A stretch of 64,000 bases of DNA from Tetracentron sinense (lineage: Eukaryota; Streptophyta; Magnoliopsida; Trochodendrales; Trochodendraceae): contig CM026554.1 of the NCBI GenBank assembly GCA_015143295.1, positions 31,385,531 to 31,449,530 on the forward strand. The letters run 5' to 3'. A program made the translations under genes and the position numbers. The notes below the pieces were generated by a model that saw only the letters and a list, made by a program, of their open reading frames with translations, searched no databases and was not told the DNA's origin. Positions 1 through 11,470 of the stretch are shown in pieces. How positions within the stretch are numbered: the first letter of the stretch is position 1; each line of letters begins with the position of its first letter.

Positions 1-23
1 AGGGTAATTGTTAGGATTAGTGC

Positions 24-150
24 CACTACAAGAAATATACCATTTAGAGACGAACAAAGCTAATAATTCTTTTTCCATCTCTAAGGCCATTAGAGACAGA
101 AAGAATGACTGTTGGTAATAATTGAAGAGTGGACCTCCCATCACTGAGGG
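24..150. mobile_element. CACTA-type terminus fragment
   Basis: The sequence CACTACAAGAAAT at 24 is the usual start of plant CACTA (En/Spm) elements. It is followed by short inverted motifs (AGAGACGA, TCTCTAAGG, TTAGAGACAG) typical of subterminal repeats. By about 160 the sequence has already returned to the DUF1191 3' flank, so only a fragment or a very short element is present. No matching opposite end was seen. Confidence 0.35.
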
Positions 151-189
151 AAAGTCTCGATAATGAAACAAATGACCAAATGATTTACA

Positions 190-1583
190 TGTTGATTTTG
201 ATTTATGAAAATCAGTTTTTTAATTTGGTTTTAATAAAATAAAGATCGGATTTTAATGATGTGGAAGAAAATCACTTGGTTTGATTTAATAGTGTTTTTT
301 TACACTAGTTGTTTTGAGGAAGAAAACCATGTTTTCAAAAGAAAATTGTTATCTCATTTATTAGTCCCACATCAGATATTTATGAGAGTTGAAACCACTT
401 AATAAGTAATCCTCTCTCCTTAGAGATTGTCCTCTTGTGTGTGCTCACACACCAACTGTGGATGCACTAGTGAGGTGCATCGCACCGAGCGCGACACGCG
501 CACGTGCGGAGCACTATGAGGTGCACTTTGCACTTGAGTTGCCTATTTTTTTTTAAGGATATAAGTCAAATCAACGGTGTAGATCTGATCAGGATTAAGA
601 TGATGGTTCGGATTCTGTGATCTGTTACGGATCATGGGTGTGTGTCCGGGTTCGTTGAACTTGGTGGGCTATTGAATGGGTCAGTTGAGAAAACCCAAGA
701 GACTCAGTGAGTAGGTCGATTAGGAAGCCCAAGTGGCTCCTAAGGCCTAGTCCTCACCTATATAAAGTGAGGATCAAAAGGAGGATTTTATACAAGTGTG
801 AATTCATATCCGACCTCTGCCAGATTAAGCCCAGAAAGAAAGCCCGAACCAGAGAAGAAAGTTTCAGAACGCCATTGGAGATCTGAAGCTCATCTCAAGG
901 TTGAAGACGACTCAACCTAGAAAGTCAGATCACAGTATACAACCAATACATTCGAACCAATTAATCCTCTATCACCAAACAGAGAAGTGATCTGGCGATT
1001 GGTCTGGCCAATTGAGATCGCTCTATAACCAAACAGGGTACTGTCTGGATTTATCAAGAACAGAAAACAAAAGGAGTACTCAGCTAGTGTATAATACACT
1101 GACCCTTGGGCACTGTTACCAAATAGAGTCCGTAGACAATCTGTTTTCAAACAATGTGTCTCTTCGGATCTGATTCCAGAATTCTCAGAATTTGGTTTCC
1201 AAAATCCGTACAGATCCAATTCTGAAACTGTTACAGAATCGCTCCTAGAGAGTAATTTTGTTTGGCAATCACTTGTGATAGCCTATTATGGTTTATACAA
1301 TATGTGTAATTAGGGATAGCTTAGATCTTAACTGTAATAACAAATTGTGGACATCTTAAAAAGAGGTTAAAGTACAGTTCCTGCCAGATAGTGCAGATCT
1401 GTAGAGGAATTGATCGATTCCTAGCTAGGTTGAATCCCGGGGATAGAGTTGCCATATTCCCTTACACAAACAGGAGGCTCCATCTATTTTCAAGAAGCAT
1501 TTGTCATGCCTCTTAGCAGAAATTGACTAAAGAATTTGTGGTTATCGTGTGCAACTGTTTTTAAAGTAAGTAACCAACCAACA
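190..1583 (+). mobile_element. Solo LTR with 5-bp target duplication
   Basis: The element begins TGTTGATT and ends CCAACA, the canonical TG...CA of an LTR, and is flanked by TTACA at 185-189 and 1584-1588. The flanks join into sequence that is continuous in the paralogous DUF1191 3' flank at 7640-7690 (AAACAAATGA..., then TTACAGTCCATGACATG), so the empty site is known. A TATA box (TATATAAAG, 759-767) gives a plus orientation. A GC-rich stretch of short palindromes built on GAGGTGCA lies at 462-537. No second LTR or internal domain exists, so this is the product of LTR-LTR recombination. The superfamily is not determined. Confidence 0.85.
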
Positions 1584-3660
1584 TTACAGTCCATGACATG
1601 TATTACCATCCATAAGAATGCCATAGCATGAGGATGGAGGCACAAACAAGAATAGAAACAGGAAAATATACACAACAGAATTGCAAGAATATCTGAATTT
1701 CATGAATTGAAGCTTTACAAGAATGGTGGTGGTGGTGGATACCTTGTACAGTTATAATGGTAAATTGGTAACATCTAAAGAGAGGCACCCCATTGCCACT
1801 GGCGTTGTCGACTCGGTCGAGCTTACACTATATTCTGCCCTCACCTGAGCACTTGTTGGCCCTTGTGTTTGAGATCAACCAACTCATCAACATCTATACA
1901 ATTAGCAAGGCCCTACACAGCATTGGGATGGACTGGTTTCCCTCCCATGCCACCTTCTCATCAACAAGCAAAATGGTCGTCAATCTGCACGACTTCCATA
2001 ATCGGGTGCCACTGCCGCCAACCCACTCCTGCGAATGATCCGGCACCACCCCATTACTATACAAAGATACGACACAAGCGACAATAGAAACAGAGTTCCC
2101 CAGATCTTACTGCCTGGTGTCGGGTGCTCTGGTGGTGGAACTGGCTTAGTAGACTCAATCACAATAGAGAAATGCCCCTGTACTATATCAATTGAACATA
2201 TATTGCCCCCTAATACACTTCTAAAGTCCATGGAACCATGCAAACCAAACTGAACACACATTGCAGTTGACACATTTGGCACTGATTTCACATCTGGAAA
2301 CTTAATCGATATGGTTCAATTAAGTCCCCGAAGATTCAATTCACTCAAATTTGTGGCCGATAAATTTGAACCATCATATGCTAGGTGACCCAGCACTGGA
2401 GCTAGATAAGTATAACCTGGCAATGGGTAGTAATGTAGAGACCAGTTGCCCAGGTTTTCCTACACCAGAACAAGCCTCTCCACATTAGGCTCCACCAAAA
2501 TTCCTAGAGAGATCATGATGAACTCTTTGTAGCTTTGAAGACCTCTGGTTGTCAAGCTACTACTCCTGAGCCTCATTGCAGAAACTTTAATCCCAGTTAA
2601 ATTGGAGGGGACATTTCCAGCATAGGGGATTCCTGTATTGGGATGAACAAGAGCCCTGTAAGCATAGTCCTGAAGAAGTGAATCTAGAATGCGTGCTGGG
2701 TTATTCGAAGCTCTAGGAGATTGAGCTCTGAGAGACAGAGACCACAATATCCAGAGCAATGGGAGTAGCACCGCAAGATTTCGAAGAAACCCCATCTTTT
2801 ACTCTGAACAATCAACCAACTTGAACAAATTCTCAGCAGGAGAAGACACCCCTAATTGAAACACCCAATAAGAATGCTTAAAAGAGATTCCCAACAGTAC
2901 TGTTCTTGGATTTCAAACCCCTAACACAGAAAAGAAATCCAAGTCCCTTATTCTTCAGAATTTTCTGGCATGAATGAATCAATAAAACGAAAATTTAAAG
3001 GAATTGCAATTAATTTAAACTCATTGTACAAACATCTTTGATTTCTATAGCAAAAGATTCAGCATTAATCTTCAAAGAATCATCAAAGAGCAAGCAAAAA
3101 CTGTAACGAAAAAATGCCGGATCTTCATGAAGCAATAAGAACATTTCTGCAAAAAACTTGGTTGAGCAAGTGTTGCACTCTAAAAGATCCTACAATCTAG
3201 CAAAGAACTCTTCGCCGTATGTACTTGAGAATTGTTGAACGAAAACCTCAAAGAAAGTACTCAAGATCATGCAAAGAACTCTATAAACTTTCTACATATC
3301 CTAATTTCTCCGCTCACAATTCGGTGTCACAAAATCTTTCAAACCATCTGCAATTTCACCAAATTCAAGTGCAAGAAATAACGAGAAACCCCAGTTGATC
3401 TGTTTTGAAAGAAGCTCCACGTCGACTGAGAGAGAGGTTTAATAGAATTCTTTAGCCGAAGACTCAAGAACAGAAACCAGTAACAGAAAGAGAGAGAAAT
3501 CGAAAACCTTGGATTTGCTTAAAAGGCAGAAAAAAAAAAGATACACAAACGAGACACGTTCTTTTGGAAATAGAAAACAAACTGAGCCTAAAAGAGGAAG
3601 ACTCGGGATTCTCTCATGTTATAACCAGTCTCAACATATCCTGGAGAAGAAGACATCTGT
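1584..3660 (-). repeat. DUF1191 duplication unit 1
   Basis: This block is alignable by eye to units 2-4: 3' flank motifs (GTCCATGACATG, AAATTGGTAACATCTAAAG), the gene, and about 750 bp of upstream leader ending in GAGAGAG-rich sequence and TTGGATTTGCTTAAAAGGC. Its 3' flank was split by the solo LTR at 190-1583. Confidence 0.75.
1980..2795 (-). pseudogene. DUF1191 membrane protein, copy 1 (two nonsense codons)
   Basis: This is a full-length but broken paralogue of the intact copies at 7920-8780 and 19779-20636. It starts at the same MGFLRNLAVLL signal-peptide methionine (ATG 2793-2795) and stays in a single reading frame to the stop at 1980, so length is preserved. Two in-frame stops interrupt it: the Tyr codon of LVLVYQNLG is now TAG (about 2458), and a second stop (TGA) falls in the LRGLN-x-SISI segment (about 2322). 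It also has one extra codon in the EF-(I)MIS segment relative to copy 4, and YVERL has become NVERL. The membrane segment (FLLSLVSYLCIVMGW) remains. A truncated secreted product of about 111 residues is possible but would lack the membrane anchor. The family has no established biochemical function. Confidence 0.88.
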
Positions 3661-3669
3661 CCAACTTCA

Positions 3670-3870
3670 GTTTTTTTTTTCTTTTTTTTTTTTTATTAGG
3701 GGAGGGGGTAGAGACACGCGGTTAGGCCGCAACCCCGGTTAGTAGTTAGTATCTGTTCTAAGTTAAGGGCGGGAGGAGAGCACAACACCCTCACCCTCTT
3801 GGGAATGGATCCTGAAACCTCTCTCGTAAAGAAGGGATACACCTACCACTGGACTATTCCCAGGGTGTGT
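3670..3870 (-). mobile_element. tRNA-derived SINE
   Basis: On the minus strand the element starts near 3870 with a Pol III A box (TAGTCCAGTGGTAGGTG) and, about 40 nt later, a B-box-like GGTTTCAGGATCC, then a body and a terminal A-rich tract (long T run at 3671-3694 on the plus strand). A 7-bp target duplication AACTTCA flanks it (3663-3669 and 3871-3877). It lies upstream of DUF1191 copy 1, inside a stretch whose ends carry inverted GACATCTGTCC motifs (about 3648 and 3930). The same motif family closes the foldback at 16750-17218. Confidence 0.75.
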
Positions 3871-3949
3871 AACTTCACTTCTCTTTATTTATATTTTGTT
3901 TGCATCAGCAACAAAAAAAGGTGGACAGATGTCCTCTTTATGTTACCTT

Positions 3950-4800
3950 GGTTTTTAGAAGGAAAAAATTAACTACAAGGGTTAAAACTTGTTAATAATA
4001 GTTCAAGGATAGTTAACCGCTACTCGCCGATGAGAGAATTATTGCTCTAAAAGAAAAAGGGTAGATGAATACAACATGCATATATACACTCTCAGAAATT
4101 ACAAAAGTTTTCAATGAGTAAAATTCTCTTCACACATTTTACATCTATATATATTTATGTTTTGTACTATCTTTATATAATTGATCATATTATTGTTGTA
4201 AATGACAATTGCATTGAGTCGTTTGAAAGGCAAGAACAGACCCACAAGAACGAGATTTATTAATATTAAGGTCCGTTCAACATTAATTAGCCATTTTAAT
4301 TGTTGTTTTAGAAGTTTTATGACATTCGGTTCATTATCTTAATTTTTAGTAGTATCTCAATCAAAAGTGTAATTGGAAATGTGATTACTACATCATTTTG
4401 TACATGAGGGACATCATTACCAGTAATAGGATATAAATATATGATTGTTTCGCTAAAGGTGATGAACCATATAGTGATACAAAAATAAAAGGACTTAAAA
4501 GAGATATGACTAAATACTTGAGAACTATTATTGTTTAGATTAATTATCATTTGTGCAATTATGTATTTTGATCACACTATAAACAAATTTCTATTAATTA
4601 ATGAAAATATAGTTTGTTGTTTTTTATATTATTCACAGTGGAAGTTAATTTGTTATATTATTTACAAATTTTTGTGTAATGAATGTTTTATTTTATTCAT
4701 GTATAAATTTAGAAGTGGTTGTAAGGAACTACAGGTGGTAAGGATTGTAAGAAGGAAAATTTTAATTGAAAAATAAAATAGAGGAAGATCATAGAAAAAA
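3950..4800. other. Intergenic, AT-rich, no gene recognised
   Basis: This stretch is AT-rich with only short open frames and no recognisable domain. The first part (3950-4050: TTAGAAGG...GGGTTAAAAC...AGTTCAAGG) resembles 17700-17800 upstream of copy 3, so it is probably the outer part of the duplicated unit. Confidence 0.4.
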
Positions 4801-4809
4801 ATAAATATA

Positions 4810-5081
4810 TCAATGATCACGGTTAATTAAAACACCGTGAACTTGTAATTTTCAATAATCATGGTTCATATTTAAACCGTGAATATAAGAAGAACTCGAA
4901 ATGACCGTATTTTGAATGTATAATCTCGGTTAATGTATACAATCACAGTTAAATAATCATGATATTTGGTCGGGATATAATCACGACATAAAATATTACG
5001 GTTCATTTTGCGCACTATAACCATGATCAATGAGTTACATTCACGGATTAAAACCATGAGCGAAGAGCTGATTTCTTGTAG
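4810..5081. mobile_element. CACTA-like end with CACGGTT subterminal repeats
   Basis: At least eight scattered, inverted copies of ATCACGGTT / AACCGTGAT variants occur here, and the stretch closes with GATTTCTTGTAG at 5070-5081. That matches a CACTA right end (usual TTTCTTGTAGTG) with a decayed last dinucleotide. The opposite end was not found, so it may be a deleted derivative. Confidence 0.42.
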
Positions 5082-5138
5082 GTCTAGAATTGACCGAATA
5101 ATTAATTAAGTCCCTAAAAATTCCTTTCATTTTACTTA

Positions 5139-5969
5139 GGGGTTGTTTGGCATTGTGCCCGGGGAACATTTTTTCATTCCCTGGGAGCAAAAACATGAGG
5201 CATGCGTTTGGATGCATGTTCCCGAAGTATATTTCTGAGAATTACACTACCCCAAGCACGAAAATTTAGAAACAAAAAAAAGACGCTTTTCAGATTTGAA
5301 TCTGAGAGTCACTTTGTTTCGTTTGCGGAAATGAACGAACCAAAAAAGAAGAAAATAAAATTGTCATGTTCCTTCCATGTCTCCAGCCTCTCTCTCTCTC
5401 TCTGGAAAATGGGACACCTAATTTCAGCAAATGCCCATTTACATAGAACCAGGTTTGGTGGGGAGATGATGGGGTACACCTGATTTCAGCAAATGCCGTT
5501 TTACATAGAACCAGATATGGTGAGCAGATGATGGGATTTGCGACTGGTGCGCTTGAGATGGATTACTAGCTGTTTGTCAGCGATGGTGGTAGTGTGGGAG
5601 GAGAAAGCCACAAAGTTAGATCTAGAAGAATGATGGAAGAAATCTAGAATTTTCAAGATGGGATTATTTAGAGGACACTAGACTCAAGAAAATGAAATGA
5701 GAAGCAATAGTTCTTATCAAAGAAACTCTCCGTCATTAATCCGAGACTCAAACAGTGAAACAAGTAATAACACAACAATGGGTTAACTAAAACTAAATCT
5801 TTTTTTTTCATCCAAACTTAATTCTGTTGTTTCTTTTCTCTATGATTAATTCTAACTCACTATTGCCAAACACGTTCTCTACACAAAATTGATTATAAAA
5901 ATCACAGCTAATATGAATTAATTTTTTTTCAGAATGTGAGAATCATCAGAATTGATGACAAACAGTCCC
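5139..5969. mobile_element. PIF/Harbinger (Tourist-like) MITE
   Basis: The left end GGGGTTGTTTGGCA and the inverse complement of the right end (GGGACTGTTTGTCA) match at 11 of 14 positions. A TTA target duplication is present on both sides (5136-5138 and 5970-5972). The 831-bp interior has no transposase frame. It contains a (TC)n run near 5390 and a direct repeat of about 60 bp around GATTTCAGCAAATGCC (5418 and 5481). Confidence 0.7.
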
Positions 5970-5972
5970 TTA

Positions 5973-7330
5973 ATTTATTCAAAACACTTAAATATGATTT
6001 TAGTCCAAAAATCATTTCCGGGTTCAATCCAAAAATTAAATACTTAGTTTAATTAAGCTAAACATTTAATTGAAATTCAATTAAATTATAAGTTAAATTT
6101 CCTTTGTTTAACTTATAGATTACTAATAAATTTGTTCCTAATCTAGAGATTAAATCAACCACAGGATTTGTTGTAATTACATCAGCACAATGGTACATGG
6201 ACTCATCTATACGGAATGGTCCAATTAGTTAAGTCCGGTTGGATCATCTCAGGTCAACCAGTTAGGCTAATTAGTGATTCAATCTGAGGACTAACTAATT
6301 CGACAGGTCTGTTTGAGGTCTATTAGGACGACTTAGGCAGTCCGATTAAGCCATCTGATGTTAACTAACAGATTGGGTATGTCCAAGAACTACCCGTTAG
6401 TTTGGTCTGTTCAAAACTAGGCCAGTAGTATGGACTACCTATTAGGTTACCCCTTTTGGACTTGCCACCAGGATTAAGCTGCAAGCAACACTGGTCTGCG
6501 TAACCAGAACGAGTTTTAGATATTGGAATCTGAATCTATTATGAGTAATTGGGTCTGGTCCAGTTGCCACCACGAATGGATTGTGCTTGGGGTTTGATCT
6601 TCTCTAGTTGGACTGAGTTTGGAAGTCTTCTTTCCTAGTGCCGAACTTGGTCTAGTCTTTCTTCTTCCTTGGGATAGACTGGACTCTCTTGTTCTAATCC
6701 CACAAGGATTTTGGGCTCTCTATTTCGTATGGTGGGTTTGAACCATCTCAACCCATCCCTATATAGAGATCCTCAGGGTACGACACCTTTTTAATGGACC
6801 TAACAACCTACTAGTCAGATTCATTAAACTAATTAGGTTCAATTCACCCAACCCACACGAACCTTGAGATTGGGGTGAACCCAAATCCATCAACAAACAT
6901 GGGCCAAACGGATCAACCCAGATCAGCATGGGTTGCACAAAACCCACATGGCTCACTGTGAGCAGACGATGATTCTCCATCTAGAGGACAGTTCCAATTT
7001 GATTGATCAAAAGAAGAAGCGACTCAAAACACGTGCGAAGTATAAAGTGTGCCTCATAGTGCACAAAGCCTATTGTCATTTGCGCGCGTTCACCTACGCT
7101 CAATGTATGATGTAAAGGAGAGGAAAAGGAATCTGTTATACACCTTAAGGACAGTGTGATGGACACGCTTTCGCTTGCTCTCAGACAAGTTTAACTTTTA
7201 TTTGCAGATTTAGGATAATATTACTGGATTTCAATTGGGTTTTTCATTCAGATATTGCTAGCAGATATCAGAGAAATTTCTGGTTCATTTTTCATGTATT
7301 GCCATTAAATTACTAACAAATATGTCTTCA
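5973..7330. other. Intergenic, probable old LTR remnants
   Basis: No gene is recognised. Long stretches (6170-6800) have the GT/GG-rich, repeat-like texture of the solo LTR at 190-1583, but no ends or target duplications could be fixed. From about 7290 the sequence becomes the DUF1191 unit-2 3' flank (CTTCATCCCCTTGAGTATT), shared with 15100 and 23515. Confidence 0.35.
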
Positions 7331-7381
7331 TCCCCTTGAGTATTTAGTGTGTTAGTACTCACTCCATCTAGTAAAAAAATA

Positions 7382-7573
7382 GGGAAATGCTTCTAGACCG
7401 TCTTAGGGCCGAGAACACCGAGACCCTGCTGCACGCGCAGCACCAGATTTCAGGTGGGATGGGGGCTACCATGTGAAAATGTGCCCTACCTGAAATCCCT
7501 TGATCAGCACTGTCTCGATGGTCTCGGCTCTCTCGGTGGTCTTGGCCTTAAGACAGTCTCTGCAGCAAAGTCC
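7382..7573. mobile_element. Mutator-type MITE, decayed inverted repeat
   Basis: The ends (GGGAAATGCTTCTAGACCG and, inverted, GGACTTTGCTGCAGAGACTG) resemble those of the MITE at 14903-15069. The flanks TAAAAAAAT (7372-7380) and AAGAAAAAT (7574-7582) are an imperfect 9-bp duplication. Unit 3 (15140-15165) shows the empty site, reading directly from CCATCTAGCAAAAAAT into AAGATGCTGCTTATT. Confidence 0.7.
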
Positions 7574-7589
7574 AAGAAAAATAAGGGGC

Positions 7590-9720
7590 TGCTTATTAGT
7601 AGGGTTGAAGCAGCTATTGAGTCTAGGGCCCCTTTTCAATGGTGAAACAAATGAGCAAACGATTTACAGTCCATGACATGTATCACCATCTGAAAGAATG
7701 CTCATAGCATAAGGAGGAACAAACAAGAACAGAAACAGGAAAAGATTCACTAACAGAAAAGTTTCAAGAGTATCTGAATTCATGAATTGAAGCTGCTATC
7801 CAAAAATTGAAAAAAAAAAAAAAAGAAAACAAGAATTGAAGCTTGACATGAATATGGTTGTACAGTTGTACTAGTAAATTGGTAACATCTAAAGAAAGGC
7901 ACCCCAATTGCCATGGTCATTAACCTGCAGGAATTCCATCATGGTGTGCCACCGTCGCCGACCTCCTACCAGTATTCCGAAACATCGGTTGCCCATTCAT
8001 TTCTAACCAAGCCCACAACAGAAGCAACAGTAGAGCTCCACCAAATAGCGCAGCTAACACATATACAACAGTATCCCATTTATCCTTACCCTGATTCGAA
8101 GGTGTGTGATGCATTGGTACTAGAACTGGCTCAGTAGACTCAATCACTATAGAGAAATGCCCCTGTAGTAGATCAGTTGAACAGATATTGCCTTCTAATA
8201 CACTTCTGAATTCCACGGAACCACGCAAACCAAACCCAACACACATTGCTCTTGACACATTTGGCACTGATTTCACATCCGGAAACTTAATCGATATGGA
8301 CCGATTAAGTCCCCGTAGATTCAATTCACACAAATTTGTGGCGGATAAATTGGAACCATCATATGCTAGGAGACCCAGTACCGGAGCTAGATAAGTATAA
8401 TTCCCTGACAATGGATAGTAATGCAGAGACCAATTCCCCAAGTTTTGGTACACCAGAACAAGCCTCTCCACATAAGGCTCCACAATTATTCCCGGAGAGA
8501 TTGTGAACTCTTGGTAGCTCAGAACACCTCTTCTTCTCAAGCTGCCACTCCTGAGCCTCATCGCGGAAACTTTAATCCCAGTTAAATTCGAGGGAACATT
8601 CCCGGCATAGGAGATTCCTGTTTTGGGATGAACAAGAGCCCTGTAAGCATAGTCCTGAAGAAGTGAATCTAGAATGCGTGCCGGCTTATTCGAAGCTCTA
8701 GGAGATTGAGCTCTGAGCGCCAGAGACCACACGATCCAGAACAATGGGAGTAGCACCGCAAGATTTCGAAGAAACCCCATCTGTTGTTCTAAACGATTGA
8801 ACAGATTCTCAGCAGACACCACTAATTGAAACACCCAAAAAGAATGCTTAAACAGATTCCTAGCACTGTTCTTGGAGCAATGAGGAAATCGAAATCCCTT
8901 GTTCTTCAGAATTTTCCGGATCAATAATACGAAAATTTAAAGGAATTGCAATTAAGTCAAACGGGTACAAACATCTTTGATATCTGTAGGAAAAGATTCA
9001 GCAACTTCAAAGAATCATCAAAGAGCAGGCAGGAGAAAAAGCAGAAACTGTAACGAACAAATGCTTGTTCTTCGTGAAGCAATAACAAGATTTCAGGAGA
9101 GAAGACTAGAATCTTTGAAACTACTTCAATACTATAGCAATGACGATGTTCTTAAGCGTTTCTTAAAAGAAGCTCTAAGAAATCTAGGTTGAGCAAGTGT
9201 TTCATCATCGAAACCTCTGAAAGATCGAACAATCTAGCAGAAATGCCACCGTACTTGAGAATGGTTGAACCAAAACCTCAAAGAAAATACACCAGAGATC
9301 ATGCAACGAACCAAAACTCTATCAACTTTCCACATGTCCTCATTTCTTCGCTCACAAACAATATCACTGTTACAAAATCTTTTCAATCCAAGAAGGAGAA
9401 GAAACTGAAAATCTAAAAACTTACGCAGAGCTTCAAATCATCTGCATTTTCAGCAAATCTTAGTGCAAGAAACAAGGAGAAACCCAGTTCATCTGTATTG
9501 AACGAAGGTCCACGACGACTGAGAGAGAGCTTTTGTAGAATTGTTTAGCCCAAGATCTCAAGAACAGAAACCAGTAACAGAAAGAGAGAAAAGTCGAAAA
9601 CCTTTGATTTGTTTTAAAAGCAGAAAGATATACAAACGAGACATGTAGAAACTATCGTTCTTTGGAAACAGAAAACAAACTCTTTTATAACTTCACTTGG
9701 AATCCTCTATAACCGTAGAG
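7590..9720 (-). repeat. DUF1191 duplication unit 2
   Basis: It contains the 3' flank (GAAGCAGCTATTGAGTCTAGGG at 7607), the intact gene at 7920-8780, and about 900 bp of leader homologous to 2800-3660, 16245-16700 and 20640-21430, including GAGAGAG tracts at 9520 and 9582. Confidence 0.75.
7920..8780 (-). CDS. DUF1191 family single-pass membrane protein, copy 2
   Basis: This is a predicted 286-residue protein in one exon. I chose the methionine at 8780 (MGFLRNLAVLLPL) because it begins a clear signal peptide (residues 1-25, ending near LRAQ) and all four paralogues share it; the open frame extends 48 codons further upstream but that part is leader sequence. Residues about 30-215 form the DUF1191 ectodomain, with family hallmarks DSLLQDYAYRALVHPKTG, VPSNLTGIKVSAMRLRSG, PYVERLVLVYQNLGNWS and YTYLAPVLGLLAYD. 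NLT, NWS, NYT, NLS and similar sequons fit a secreted, glycosylated domain. One membrane helix (VVYVLAALFGGALLLLLLWAWL, about 232-254) is followed by a basic tail of about 30 residues. The fold's role is unknown in all plants; a cell-surface location is inferred from topology. Confidence 0.9.
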   Translation of the reverse strand: MGFLRNLAVLLPLFWIVWSLALRAQSPRASNKPARILDSLLQDYAYRALVHPKTGISYAGNVPSNLTGIKVSAMRLRSGSLRRRGVLSYQEFTISPGIIVEPYVERLVLVYQNLGNWSLHYYPLSGNYTYLAPVLGLLAYDGSNLSATNLCELNLRGLNRSISIKFPDVKSVPNVSRAMCVGFGLRGSVEFRSVLEGNICSTDLLQGHFSIVIESTEPVLVPMHHTPSNQGKDKWDTVVYVLAALFGGALLLLLLWAWLEMNGQPMFRNTGRRSATVAHHDGIPAG

Positions 9721-10740
9721 AATTCCTGCAGTGATTAAAGCATTCTTTTACCAAAAAGATGACAGGTGGTTGGTAGAGGGGGTGAGAGTATAGCTTCACT
9801 GAGAGTAGGGCTAGCATTCCTCTAACTTATCTGTAACGGCTATTAACAAAACCGAAACCGAAACCGTTAATACCAGGAGAGAATTCAGAGTCAGAGGAAA
9901 GGAAAAGAACCAGCTCCGCTGGTGGAGCCAAGGAAGCCTCTCGTCCCCTTTTTAACTCCCTTTTAATTTTGGTTAGGATTCATTAACTCACAGAGTTAAA
10001 GCATCTAACCTTAGAAATTTAAAAGGAGATTGGGTACCACCGTCTTCCTCTAAGTAGTGCAAACTTATAGTTCAAAATAACTAGATGAATCAAGGTTGAA
10101 TTGAATCCCGGAGATAGAGTTGTTTTATTCCTTATACAATATTGGAAGGGTTCAACGATCTTCCAAAAAGGCTCTGTGAGACGTAAGGAAGAAGTCAAGC
10201 TCTTCTTTAAAAGCAATTTTCCTCACTAGTGGAGGCCTTTCCTACCCGATGAGGCTCCTTTGAGACATCTTATTGGCATGCAATCACACATCCTACTTAA
10301 TAATTGTCATTTATATGTGAAACGTTTTTAAATAAAAATTTTGTAAGGGCCTGTATTTTAATTCTCGATATTCATGTCATACATGTGATGCCTTGTTCAT
10401 TCGATGATTTTAAGTTGATTTAAAAATGAATAAGTAAAGAAATTGTAAGAATTATAGGAAACGTGTGATTTTTAGCAAAAAAATAAATTATCGAATTTTG
10501 AAATAATTTTTTCCGATAATTGATGTGTATGTGTTAAATGAACATATGAAATTTTATGAGATTTTAATATTATGTATAGAGTTATTTATTTGACTATCTA
10601 TTTTGGGACAACATATAAGATTTTCATTTTTATTCTAAAACTGAAAGATGAGATTTTGATTTACTAGAAATTTGATTTTTAAGTATTTTTATTAAATCCA
10701 AATGGGGGGTACTTCCTTATTTTAATTAAATAACTTAAAG
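9721..10740. other. Intergenic with LTR-like fragment
   Basis: No gene is recognised. Around 10100-10170 the sequence TTGAATCCCGGAGATAGAGTTG closely matches 1430-1455 inside the solo LTR at 190-1583, so a related LTR fragment lies here. The rest (10300-10740) is AT-rich and featureless. Confidence 0.4.
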
Positions 10741-11060
10741 TAAATGTTATTAAAGTTAACAAGGATATCGGGTTGACCGTTGTCAGTAAGAACAAAAACT
10801 AGTGGGGCATTAGCAAATCCAGTTGATCGTTATTAAAAACACGAAAACAGGAATTCCAGTAGCCAAAGTAACTAATCTGATTAACCAGAATTTCAAGTCG
10901 GTCGATCGACTTTCGCACAAAAGCTACTAAATTAGGTTTTTGTGAGAATTGGAAGGGATTTAGGACTCTGAACTCTATAAATAAATCCTTGTTTGTGGGA
11001 TTAGAGTTTCTAATCATTAAAGCATTAAAACTTCAGAGAGAGAGAAAACCTAGGGTTTTG
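10741..11060 (+). promoter_or_regulatory. LTR-like promoter: palindrome array then TATA
   Basis: Three variants of one motif occur: GTTGACCGTT (10772), AGTTGATCGTT (10821) and the perfect palindrome GTCGATCGAC (10901-10910). They are followed 66 bp later by TATAAATA (10976-10983), then a GAGAGAGAG leader and CCTAGGGTTTTG. No downstream coding frame is seen. The layout matches two other LTR-like promoters in this window, so this is probably the U3/R of an LTR whose ends are eroded or cut by the CACTA element at 11471. Confidence 0.45.
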
Positions 11061-11470
11061 AAAAGATTCTTGCTTGGAAAAGAAGAAATGGCTTAGAAGC
11101 AAAGGAGATCGTGATCAAGGTCATTCTTCTTCATGATTGGTGTAGAAAGGATCTCTTCGCAATCTTTTGGGTCGTAGGGAATCAATCGAGAAAGGTAGAT
11201 ATAAATTCTTATAGTAGCAATAGAATAATCATTGATTCTAAGTAAGAATAACCATAAGTATCGAATTGATTAAGAATAAGATTTTGATTTCAAGTATGAA
11301 TAAGATTGAATATGCAAGTAGTTATGGATTCTTATAAGGATTAAAATTTAATAATTTGGGATTATGAGGTAAAATTATGGATTTGTTGTGCAAGTAGGGA
11401 TTTAGGTAATTTAAGATAAGGATTTCATATGTATATGTTATATGATCTGATGCAAACTAATATGTTAATT

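Noticed and set aside
8781..8924. 48-codon upstream extension of DUF1191 copy 2
   Set aside because: It precedes the signal peptide, is not open in copies 1 and 4, and is leader sequence shared by all units.
8977..9192. Plus-strand frame also open in unit 3 (16388-16645), similar peptides
   Set aside because: Almost all differences between the two copies change the amino acid, and the equivalent sequence in units 1 and 4 is deleted or broken. This is noncoding leader, not a conserved gene.
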